This document shows, piece after piece, positions 1-6,824 of a stretch of DNA of 9,491 bases. The notes under the pieces are model-generated. The model made no database searches, was not told where the DNA came from, and worked only from the letters and a program-made list of their open reading frames with translations. Each line of letters begins with the position of its first letter. The first letter of the stretch is position 1. The stretch lies in contig JAJYGU010000043.1 in the NCBI GenBank assembly GCA_021784975.1, forward strand, positions 1 through 9,491, written 5' to 3'. The translations under genes were made by a program, and so were the position numbers. The stretch comes from Planctomycetota bacterium. Its GTDB lineage: Bacteria; Planctomycetota; Planctomycetia; Pirellulales; Thermoguttaceae.

Positions 1-861
1 GACGATCTCAATCGCCGCGTGAGCAGCTTGCCCTTGAACTATGAGCCCCCCACCGACGAACAACCGTATTTCTTCAACATGCTCCGGCTGCGATCAGTTC
101 TGCCCGCGATTGCCGGCGTCGGCCCCGGCCGGCAATCTCCGGAAGCCGGTCAGGAGGTCAACGCGGCCCAGGGCGTCGTCGCTGGAAATCTGAATGCTAC
201 CACCACGTTGCTCGAGCTGATCGGCCTGCTGGGGCTGTTGACGCTGGCCAGCATCATCCTCCCGGTCTGGGTCGCTTCGCGAGGGTATCGCCGAAACGCA
301 AGGCAGCGCCGCCTGCTTTGGACCGGCGGGCTCTACTTCTCCTTGATCGGAGCGGGATTCATGCTGCTGGAAATATCGCTGGTGCAGCGATTGTCTCTCT
401 ACCTGAGCCATCCCGTGTACGCCCTGGGGGTCCTGCTGTCCTCGATTATCGCAGCCACCGGCGTGGGGAGCTACCTGAGCGAGCAACTGCCGCTGACGCG
501 AAGGCCGTGGCGATATCTGTTCCCACTGGCCACCGGGGCGATGATTCTTGCCCTCCACCCCCTGGTGAGCCGGGTGATTGCGGCGACCATCGTCTGCGAT
601 CAGCCGCGGAAGATCCTCTTGTCCGTGGCGATGATTGCCCCGATGGGCGTCCTGCTGGGTTTCTTTTTTCCCACGGGAATGCGGCTGTTTGCCCGGATCA
701 GCGAGCGGGACATTCCTTGGTTCTGGGCCATGAACGGAACCTTCGGCGTCCTTTGCTCGGCAGTGGCCGTTTTCATTTCCATTTTTATCGGCGTGTCAGT
801 CAATTTCTACCTGTCAGCCGCTTGCTACTTGGCCACTCTGCCGGTGTTGCTGATATTATGA
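1..861 (+). CDS. Polytopic membrane protein, spermidine-synthase-like family, C-terminal part (5' partial)
   Basis: The frame is open from the first base with no stop before it, so the gene starts outside the window; 286 residues are visible. The GTG at 19 is unlikely to be the real start, because the PPTDEQPYFFNML motif (residues about 15-27) is the kind that follows a soluble methyltransferase/spermidine-synthase-like domain in membrane-fused members of this family. A hydrophilic stretch (about 30-66) follows, then six or seven hydrophobic helices near 70-92, 111-133, 137-159, 170-189, 205-227 and 243-286. Typical family segments are GAGFMLLEISLVQRL with SHPVYALGVLL, and GFFFPTGMRLF with WFWAMNGTFGVL. 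The family fold suggests a polyamine synthase or methyltransferase-like membrane enzyme, but the substrate is unknown and no catalytic domain is visible here. The gene converges on yggS, and the two stop regions overlap by 6 bases (856-861). Confidence 0.8.
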   Translation, partial: DDLNRRVSSLPLNYEPPTDEQPYFFNMLRLRSVLPAIAGVGPGRQSPEAGQEVNAAQGVVAGNLNATTTLLELIGLLGLLTLASIILPVWVASRGYRRNARQRRLLWTGGLYFSLIGAGFMLLEISLVQRLSLYLSHPVYALGVLLSSIIAATGVGSYLSEQLPLTRRPWRYLFPLATGAMILALHPLVSRVIAATIVCDQPRKILLSVAMIAPMGVLLGFFFPTGMRLFARISERDIPWFWAMNGTFGVLCSAVAVFISIFIGVSVNFYLSAACYLATLPVLLIL

Positions 862-1560
862 TTCTTCGAACAGCGCCGAGCCGACGCGGACGATGGTGGC
901 CCCTTCTTCGATGGCCGCCTCGAAATCCCCGCTCATGCCCATCGAAAGCTCGTCCAGCTTGACCTCCGCCGGGCAGTGGTTGCGGAGCCGGTCGCGAAGT
1001 TCCCGCAAGGCCGCAAAATCGCGATGGGCGGCCGCCAACCCGCCTTCCAAAGCGGCCATGCACATCAGTCCGCGAACCGCAAGGTTCCGAAAGCCGGCCA
1101 CGCTGGCCAGCAGCCGCTCGACCTCAGACAGCGGAAGGCCGTCTTTGGCGGCCTCGCCCGAGGTGTTGACTTCCAACAAGACCGGCAGTGGCCGGACCGC
1201 TGCAGCGGGCATTTCGGCATCCATACATTCCGCCAGCCGAAGGCCGTCGACCGAATGAACCATCGCCACCAGCGGCAGCGTGCGGCGGACCTTGTTGCGC
1301 TGCAAGTGCCCGATCAAGTGCCAGCGGACCGGCAGGTCGGCCAACTCCTCGGCCCGCTGCCAAAGCTGTTGCGGGCGGCTCTCGCCGAAGTCGGCCCAGC
1401 CGGCGGCCGCCAGGGCGCGAATATCCGCCGTCGAGGCGAACTTGGTCACCGCCACCAGACTCACCTCGCTGGCTTGGCGGCCAGCCCGCGCCGCGGCCGC
1501 GGCCATCCGCTCGCGGATCCCAACCAGGTTCTCGGCGATTCGCGCGGCGCGGTCAGACAT
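856..1560 (-). CDS. yggS: YggS/PLPBP family pyridoxal-phosphate homeostasis protein
   Basis: The product has 234 residues, the usual length for this family of cytosolic single-domain PLP-binding TIM-barrel proteins (fold type III, like the alanine racemase N-terminal domain). Family members buffer PLP and affect amino-acid and keto-acid balance; they have no established enzyme activity. Visible motifs in order are LVAVTKF with the PLP-binding Lys (about residue 39), FGESRPQQL (usually FGENRVQE), WHLIGHLQRNK, VHSVD, LLEVNTSGEAAKDG, RGLMCMAA, and the phosphate-binding end LSMGMSGDFEAAIEEGATIVRVGSALF. The start at 1560 was chosen because MSDRAARIAENL matches the family N-terminus; an in-frame ATG at 1593 would add 11 atypical residues. 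A GGAGG lies three bases before the ATG. The start overlaps the end of the upstream LarA-like gene by 8 bases (ATGTCTGA), so translation is probably coupled. Confidence 0.95.
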   Translation of the reverse strand: MSDRAARIAENLVGIRERMAAAAARAGRQASEVSLVAVTKFASTADIRALAAAGWADFGESRPQQLWQRAEELADLPVRWHLIGHLQRNKVRRTLPLVAMVHSVDGLRLAECMDAEMPAAAVRPLPVLLEVNTSGEAAKDGLPLSEVERLLASVAGFRNLAVRGLMCMAALEGGLAAAHRDFAALRELRDRLRNHCPAEVKLDELSMGMSGDFEAAIEEGATIVRVGSALFEES

Positions 1561-2782
1561 CGGCCTCCATCCTGACCGAGGCGTAAGGTGCATTGGCCAA
1601 GACGGCGCACGAAGGGAATCGATGCGTAAGCCGCGTCAATTCGTGGGCATCGGCGAGCGGGACCATGCCGATGTCTTCCACCGTCGCCGGATCGAGTCGG
1701 CTGAGCAGATAAAGGGGATTGCGATCCAGGGCACGGGCGATCTGCGCCGCCGGAATCGCGTCCACCGGCCGCTCCTTACCGATTTGCCGCAGGGCTTGGC
1801 TACGGGATTCGGTGCAAGCCATTCGCTGCACGCCCGGCCCCGGCCGATCCGACAGCTCGCAGCAAACGGCGATGGCCCCGCCTTCTTCGAGGAGACTTGC
1901 GGCCGCCTCTACCGCACGGCCGAGGTTTTCCCAGGTCTGTTGGCGGGCATCGCCGGTAATGGCGGCCACCACCAGGGCCGCCCGCCGAGCGGGCGTCATG
2001 GCCCAGGCGTCGGCATATAACGAGCGCCCGCGCCGCGCCACCGAGTCGCTCTTCCCTGCCAAAATGTGCAACACCTGATCGCCGCCGGCCGGCACGACCT
2101 GAACGGTGAAATTGATTCCCAGCAGCCAGGCCACGTGCTCCACCTCCTTCACCAGCCCCCGCTTCACCGCCTGATCGGCGGCCAATGACCCCAGCGGACG
2201 GAATCGCTGAAGAGTCTTGGTATCGGAAAAGGTTGGGAAGATAGCATCGTGGACGCCAAAATAGCCCGCCGTGCGGTCGTCGCGCAGGCAGCCGACCGGA
2301 AGGACCACATCGGCCTCATGTAACGTCCGGTTTACCAGGATGGGCTCGCCGGCGTCACTGGCCGCCAAGTAGGCGAGTTGCCTTCGATCGCTGGGTTCGT
2401 GCGTCACCACGGCAATCCGGTCCCGCACCGAAGCGGCAATCGCGTGGCAGGGATCATCTTGATCGGCGTTGAAACGCGTTGGGGACAACAGGACTGTGAT
2501 GCCATCGGGATCAATGCCCGCGGCAACCAGGCAATCAACCATTGCTCCCGTAATTTGTGCAAGTTGGGGAACATATCGGTCCACTACGAGGACGATCTTA
2601 TCGCTCGGCGTGGTGCTTGCGGCAAGCGTGGGATAGTCGATGGGATTCTCAAGCGCCGCCGTCAGCGAGGCGCCGGGGTCCGGCAGGGGCTCGCCCCGCG
2701 GCATGCCGTACTCATCCGGCACTGCCCCGTCGGCCAGCTCCAACCGTGCGGAGGAATTAGTTCCAAATTGCAACAGGGCCAT
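1553..2782 (-). CDS. LarA-like (DUF2088) protein, probably without nickel-pincer racemase activity
   Basis: The product has 409 residues, close to the usual LarA length. LarA family enzymes racemise or epimerise 2-hydroxy acids using a nickel-pincer cofactor. The family pattern is visible: an N-terminal strand with LELADG and a PDEYG, KIVLVVDRYVP followed by the helix AMVDCLVAAGI, ITVLLSPTRF, EPILVNRTLHEADVVLPVG, and a C-terminal Rossmann-like half with ASLLEEGGAIAVCCEL. By hand alignment to L. plantarum LarA the key positions are changed: His108 to Thr102, His174 to Asp169, pincer Lys184 to Asp179 and Ni-ligand His200 to about Arg195; the D-x-T-R-P loop is shortened. It is therefore more likely a divergent paralogue of unknown function. 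The start at 2782 (MALLQFG) fits the family and lies about 50 bases below a good promoter. The frame stays open to 2989, but that extension crosses the promoter and an inverted repeat. Confidence 0.8.
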   Translation of the reverse strand: MALLQFGTNSSARLELADGAVPDEYGMPRGEPLPDPGASLTAALENPIDYPTLAASTTPSDKIVLVVDRYVPQLAQITGAMVDCLVAAGIDPDGITVLLSPTRFNADQDDPCHAIAASVRDRIAVVTHEPSDRRQLAYLAASDAGEPILVNRTLHEADVVLPVGCLRDDRTAGYFGVHDAIFPTFSDTKTLQRFRPLGSLAADQAVKRGLVKEVEHVAWLLGINFTVQVVPAGGDQVLHILAGKSDSVARRGRSLYADAWAMTPARRAALVVAAITGDARQQTWENLGRAVEAAASLLEEGGAIAVCCELSDRPGPGVQRMACTESRSQALRQIGKERPVDAIPAAQIARALDRNPLYLLSRLDPATVEDIGMVPLADAHELTRLTHRFPSCAVLANAPYASVRMEADV

Positions 2783-2839
2783 CGACGAGTCTTGAGAAAA
2801 TGAGAGAAATGGGCAAGAGCAGTAGCCACCATGCAATCC

Positions 2840-2868
2840 ATTATCCCGCCCGGTGCGGCGCGGGTCAA
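2840..2868 (-). promoter_or_regulatory. Sigma70-type promoter of the LarA-like/yggS operon
   Basis: On the minus strand, TTGACC (2863-2868) and GATAAT (2840-2845) are separated by exactly 17 bases. Each hexamer matches the sigma70 consensus at five of six positions. Transcription would begin near 2833, giving an untranslated leader of about 50 bases before the ATG at 2782. This supports that start over the longer open frame. The match is by eye, without experimental support. Confidence 0.6.
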
Positions 2869-2878
2869 GAAGTCGAGC

Positions 2879-2907
2879 TTTACGTAACGGCATGCTTCGC
2901 AAATAAT
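2879..2907 (+). promoter_or_regulatory. Possible promoter for the TlpA/propeller lipoprotein gene
   Basis: TTTACG (2879-2884) and AATAAT (2902-2907) are spaced 17 bases apart, matching the consensus at four and five of six positions. They lie in a locally AT-richer stretch, back to back with the minus-strand promoter. If used, the mRNA leader would be about 175 bases and would contain both arms of the 25-bp inverted repeat. This is a weak call, since no better candidate is visible close to the ATG. Confidence 0.3.
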
Positions 2908-2930
2908 TGCTGCCTTGCGAGTCTAGCGTT

Positions 2931-3038
2931 TCGTTTAACCCGGAGCCAACGGCGACGGGTCGGCTGCCTGCGGCTTGACGACGTGGCAACTCCCTTTGGT
3001 CCGGAAAACGCCATCGCCGTTGGCTCCGGGTTAAACGA
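2931..3038. repeat. Perfect 25-bp inverted repeat with 58-bp spacer
   Basis: The arms at 2931-2955 and 3014-3038 are exact reverse complements over 25 bases; the core reads TTTAACCCGGAGCCAACGG on the left arm. The 58-bp spacer between them is not obviously symmetric. The element is intergenic, between divergent genes, and no transposase or flanking duplication is visible. It could be a REP/MITE-like dispersed element, a long hairpin in the leader of the downstream gene, or a protein-binding site. A random perfect 25-bp match at this distance is very unlikely. Confidence 0.85.
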
Positions 3039-3091
3039 GGGATTGGTTACCAGTGATGCCCTCTCTCAACTTCATGTTCAAGGATTTTTCG

Positions 3092-5635
3092 ATGAAGCGG
3101 CCTATTCCTTCTCCGGCATTGCTCCTGGATTGGTGTGCCAGCGGCGTTTTGCTGACCGTCACCGTTGCCCCCTTGCTGCTGGCGGCCGGCTGCCAGCCGG
3201 CGGAAGCACCTAAGCCAAAGGAATCGACCGCCCAGGTCTCGCCGTCGCAGGCCGGTCCGGCAAATCCGGAAAAGCCCGCGGGCCAAGCGGCGGGCGTCAC
3301 CGCTAGCTCCGCGGCCGAAACGCCGACCAAGCCCAAGACCGCCATGGAAGTAATGCGGCGGATGGCGGCCGCCTACCACCAGGCGTCGAGCTATGCCGAT
3401 GCCGGCACCGCTCGGCTGTTGGCTCAGTCCGGCGACCGAAAGGTCGATCAGACGGAAGATTTCGCGGTAGCCTTCGTTCGCCCCAACAAGATTCGGCTGC
3501 AAGCCAATCAGGCCAACTTTGTCTGCGACGGCAAGACGATCCACGCCTCCATCAGAGACTTGGCCGGCCAGGTGCTGGACAAGCCCGCCCCTCCGCGAAT
3601 TACGCTCAACACCATTTATCGCGATCCCAACTTGGCCGGGGCCTTGAGCGGCGGCCCGGCCGGGCCCTTGCCCCAGTTGGTCTTGTTGTTGGCCGAGCAT
3701 CCTTTGCAGGAGCTGCTGCAGGAAGGCGAAGAGCCGCACCTGGCCCAGTCCGGCCAGGTCGAGGGACACGACTGCTACCGTGTGGAATTGAAGCGGCCCG
3801 AGGGGACCCTCACCTTTTGGATTGACCAGCGGAGCTACGCGCTGCGGCGGATCGTATTGCCCATTGAGGAGCTGCGGCGCGTACTGACCAGCCAGTGGCG
3901 TCTCGAGAAGCCGGTCGAGACCGTCTCGCTGGTGGCCGAGTTCACCGGCGCCACTCTAAACGGCCAGGTTGATCCCAAGGCATTCACGTTCGAGGTGCCT
4001 CCCGGCTCCGAGCTAGTCAGGTTCTTCATTCCGCCCAACCCGGCCCAACTGCTGAGCAAGAAAGTACCCGGCTTCAAGTTTGTCGATCTTCAGGGCAAGC
4101 CGGTCACGGCCGAATCCTTGGCGGGAAAGGTGGTGGTGCTCGATTTCTGGGCCACTTGGTGCGATCCCTGCCGCGAGAGCTTGCCGAACCTGGAGAAGGT
4201 CTATCAGCAGTACAAGAACCACAAGCAGGTGGTCTTTTATGCGGTCAGTGTCGACACGCCCGACGTCGACAACCAGGAGTTGGCCAAGACATTCGCGGAT
4301 CTCAAGGTGACCATTCCCATCCTCCGTGACAGCGATCACACGGCCGCGGCCTTGAGGTTTACCGGCATTCCCACCAGCTTCATTATCGCCGCCAACGGCA
4401 TCGTTCAGGACAGCGAGAGCGGCGCGAATCCAAAGCTGGCCGAGGTGCTTCCGGCCAAACTCAAGAAAGTCTTGGCGGGCGAGAACATCTACGATGCTCC
4501 GTTGAAGCGATACCAACAAGCGATGAAACAGTTTGCCGAAACCATGGAAAAAAAGGCCCCGGAAAGCGATGCCGGCGACGGGCCGGTGATGGAGGATCGC
4601 AAGGTGCCCGAGGCCAAGATCGCCCCGGCCTCCAAACCGGCCACCCTCAAACTGACCTCGCTCTGGAAATGCGCCGGGTTGAAAGCCCCCGGCAACATCC
4701 TCGTCCTTCCCATGAAAAACGCCGCCCCGCGGCTACTGGTGGTCGAAGGCTTGAAATCGGTGGTCGAAGTCGGGCTCGACGGCAAAGTCATTGCTGCCCA
4801 TCCGCTCGCCCTGGATGAAAAGGCCATGGAAGTGGTCGCCAACCTGCGGGCCTTCACCGGCGCCGACGGCAAACGCTGGGTGGTGGCTTTCGCTAGTGCT
4901 CAGCAGCGATTGCACCTGCTCGACGAGAACTGGAAACAGGTATGGAGCTATCCCAAGGACGCGCTGGCCCATCCCCACAGCGGCATCACCGACGTCGAAG
5001 TGGCCGACTTCAACGGCGACGGCCGGCCGCAAATCTGCGTGGGCTACTGGGGCGTGGTGGGCGTGCAGGGCGTGTCGTTGGAAGGCAGCCGGCTCTGGTC
5101 GAACCGCTCGCTGGCCAATGTCATTCGCATGGCGGTCGGCGGACCGGATGAAAACCACCACCGCCTGCTGTACTGCGCCGACAACAGCGAAACCCTGCCG
5201 GGGCTCGACAGCAGCGGCCAACGTCGCCACGAGATGGTCGTCCGCGGCCGCCACGTGCATTGGATCGTGAACGGCGATTTGAAGGGCGACGGGCAATTAC
5301 TGTGGTGCGGGCTGACGGCCGAAAAGCTGGGAGAGGACGTCGCCATCGGGTTTTCGGACAAGGGCGAGGAGTTGTGGCACTACGCCCTGCCGATAGGCAT
5401 CCAGCCGCAGCCGATCGAACCGCTCATTATCGGCCAGCTCGCCCAAAGCCGCCCCGGCCAATGGATCCTTCCCGCTCCCGACGGCTCGATCCACGTCCTT
5501 TCCGCCGACGGAAAGCCGCTGGATAAGTTCAACTACGGCGAGGCCCTCTGTGGTCTGGCCACCGTGGAAATCAACGGCCATCCCGCGCTGGTAGTTGCCA
5601 CTGCGAAAGGGCTGGAGGCGTGGAAGGTGGAGTAA
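3092..5635 (+). CDS. Secreted lipoprotein: LolA/DUF2092-like + TlpA thioredoxin + FG-GAP-like propeller
   Basis: The product has 847 residues. A signal peptide (1-33) ends in the lipobox LAAGC, with Cys34 as the lipidation site, followed by a Pro/Ala/Lys-rich linker. Residues about 85-311 resemble the LolA/DUF2092 fold (MEVMRRMAAAYHQASSY, FVRPNKIRLQ, then WIDQRSYALRRI and FTFEVPPGSELV). Residues about 325-465 are a TlpA/ResA-type thioredoxin domain with FWATWCDPC (redox Cys357 and Cys360) and the cis-Pro segment GIPTSF. After a charged linker, residues about 519-847 form repeated beta blades with calcium-loop-like DFNGDG (639-644) and DLKGDG (729-734), typical of FG-GAP/VCBS propellers. It probably acts as a thiol-disulfide or sensing protein at the cell envelope; its partner is unknown. 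The start at 3092 was chosen because AGGA at 3081-3084 is correctly spaced and MKRP begins a normal signal peptide; in-frame ATGs at 3056 and 3074 are possible. The stop lies one base from the carA stop. Confidence 0.88.
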   Translation: MKRPIPSPALLLDWCASGVLLTVTVAPLLLAAGCQPAEAPKPKESTAQVSPSQAGPANPEKPAGQAAGVTASSAAETPTKPKTAMEVMRRMAAAYHQASSYADAGTARLLAQSGDRKVDQTEDFAVAFVRPNKIRLQANQANFVCDGKTIHASIRDLAGQVLDKPAPPRITLNTIYRDPNLAGALSGGPAGPLPQLVLLLAEHPLQELLQEGEEPHLAQSGQVEGHDCYRVELKRPEGTLTFWIDQRSYALRRIVLPIEELRRVLTSQWRLEKPVETVSLVAEFTGATLNGQVDPKAFTFEVPPGSELVRFFIPPNPAQLLSKKVPGFKFVDLQGKPVTAESLAGKVVVLDFWATWCDPCRESLPNLEKVYQQYKNHKQVVFYAVSVDTPDVDNQELAKTFADLKVTIPILRDSDHTAAALRFTGIPTSFIIAANGIVQDSESGANPKLAEVLPAKLKKVLAGENIYDAPLKRYQQAMKQFAETMEKKAPESDAGDGPVMEDRKVPEAKIAPASKPATLKLTSLWKCAGLKAPGNILVLPMKNAAPRLLVVEGLKSVVEVGLDGKVIAAHPLALDEKAMEVVANLRAFTGADGKRWVVAFASAQQRLHLLDENWKQVWSYPKDALAHPHSGITDVEVADFNGDGRPQICVGYWGVVGVQGVSLEGSRLWSNRSLANVIRMAVGGPDENHHRLLYCADNSETLPGLDSSGQRRHEMVVRGRHVHWIVNGDLKGDGQLLWCGLTAEKLGEDVAIGFSDKGEELWHYALPIGIQPQPIEPLIIGQLAQSRPGQWILPAPDGSIHVLSADGKPLDKFNYGEALCGLATVEINGHPALVVATAKGLEAWKVE

Positions 5636-5636
5636 C

Positions 5637-6761
5637 CTAGCCGAGCATCGCCCGAAACTGCCCGAACAGATAGCTGCTGTCGTGCGGGCCGGCCGAGGCC
5701 TCCGGGTGGTACTGCACGCTGAAGGCCGGCTGCCGGCGGTGACGCATGCCCTCAATCGTGTGGTCGTTGAGGTTCCAGTGCGTCACCTCCAATTCGTCGG
5801 GCAGTGACTGGTCGTCGACCGCGAAACCGTGGTTCTGGGTGGTGATCTCGACCCGGCGGGTGTCCTTGTTCAACACCGGCTGATTGGCCCCGCGGTGGCC
5901 GAACTTCAGCTTGTAGGTCTTCGCCCCGCAAGCCAACGCCAGCAATTGGTGCCCCAGGCAGATCCCGAAAATCGGTTTTTGACCCAAAAGATCGCGAATG
6001 GTAGCGTAGGCGTAGTCGAGCGGCTCGGGATCGCCCGGACCGTTCGACAGAAACACGCCGTCCGGCTTCTGGGCGAGCACTTCGTCGGCGGTAGCCGTGC
6101 CAGGCAGTACGGTCACCCGGCAGCCCATGCTAAAAAGGTGTCGGGCGATGTTCCACTTCATGCCGTAGTCGAGGGCGACCACGTGCGGGGCGTCGGGGCC
6201 TGGCTCGGGATAATCGATCGGCAACAGGTTAGTCCAGTGGCTCAACGGGGTAGTCCATTGGACTGGCCCTTCGGGGATCACCTCGCGGACTAAATCGCGT
6301 CCCACTAGGCCGAGACTGGCCTTCGCCTTGGCCACCAGCCGTGCGTTGTCGAGGTCGGTCGTGGAAAGGATTCCCTTCATGGCCCCGTGGATTCGCAGCC
6401 GGCGGACCAGTGCTCGGGTGTCGATCCCTTCCAGGCCCACAATGTTCCAATGCTTCAAATAATCGTCCAGGGCGCCGTCGGCACGAAAGTTGCTCAGCCG
6501 CCGGCTGTTCTCGCGGACCAGAAAGCCAGCCAAGTGCGGCTTGTGGCTCTCGACGTCCTCCAAATTGACCCCGTAGTTGCCGATCTGCGGGTAGGTCATG
6601 GCCACGATCTGGCCGCGGTAACTCGGATCGGTGAGGATCTCTTGATAGCCGGTCATCGAGGTGTTGAAGCACACCTCACCAGCGACCTCACCCTCCGCGC
6701 CGAATGAGGTTCCCGTATAAACCGTTCCGTCTTCCAGGGCAAGCTTTGCTGTCCGTGCCAT
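5637..6761 (-). CDS. carA: Carbamoyl-phosphate synthase small (glutaminase) subunit
   Basis: The product has 374 residues (E. coli CarA has 382). It hydrolyses glutamine and channels ammonia to CarB for carbamoyl phosphate, the precursor of pyrimidines and arginine, in the cytosol. The N-terminal domain has LALEDGTVYTGTSFGAEGE, FNTSMTGYQEILTDPSY and IGNYGVN, then GIDTRALVRRLR and GAMKG. The C-terminal class I amidotransferase domain has SNGPGDP, GICLGHQLLALACG with nucleophile Cys268, and QYHPEAS with His352 and Glu354, completing the catalytic triad at almost the same numbers as in E. coli. The start ATG at 6761 matches the family N-terminus; no strong Shine-Dalgarno is seen. carB does not follow: the next gene converges with a 1-base gap. 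No convincing promoter was found in the upstream spacer. The first bases of the gene may be overlapped by transcripts ending at the + strand terminator at 6887-6927. Confidence 0.97.
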   Translation of the reverse strand: MARTAKLALEDGTVYTGTSFGAEGEVAGEVCFNTSMTGYQEILTDPSYRGQIVAMTYPQIGNYGVNLEDVESHKPHLAGFLVRENSRRLSNFRADGALDDYLKHWNIVGLEGIDTRALVRRLRIHGAMKGILSTTDLDNARLVAKAKASLGLVGRDLVREVIPEGPVQWTTPLSHWTNLLPIDYPEPGPDAPHVVALDYGMKWNIARHLFSMGCRVTVLPGTATADEVLAQKPDGVFLSNGPGDPEPLDYAYATIRDLLGQKPIFGICLGHQLLALACGAKTYKLKFGHRGANQPVLNKDTRRVEITTQNHGFAVDDQSLPDELEVTHWNLNDHTIEGMRHRRQPAFSVQYHPEASAGPHDSSYLFGQFRAMLG

Positions 6762-6824
6762 AGATGATTTCGTCCCGTCAAGCGAGGATCGATCAAGTCC
6801 GGCAGGAACTCGACCCGATAGGTG

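Noticed and set aside
893..2078. Long + strand frames opposite yggS and the LarA-like gene
   Set aside because: They mirror codon bias of the true minus-strand genes and are Arg/Ala/Pro-rich without motifs.
2783..2989. In-frame N-terminal extension of the LarA-like gene
   Set aside because: It crosses a good promoter and an inverted-repeat arm, and its residues show no family resemblance.
6716..6721. TATAAA on the + strand as a -10 box for the small RNA
   Set aside because: No acceptable -35 hexamer at 16-18 bases and no extended -10; it lies within the carA coding sequence.
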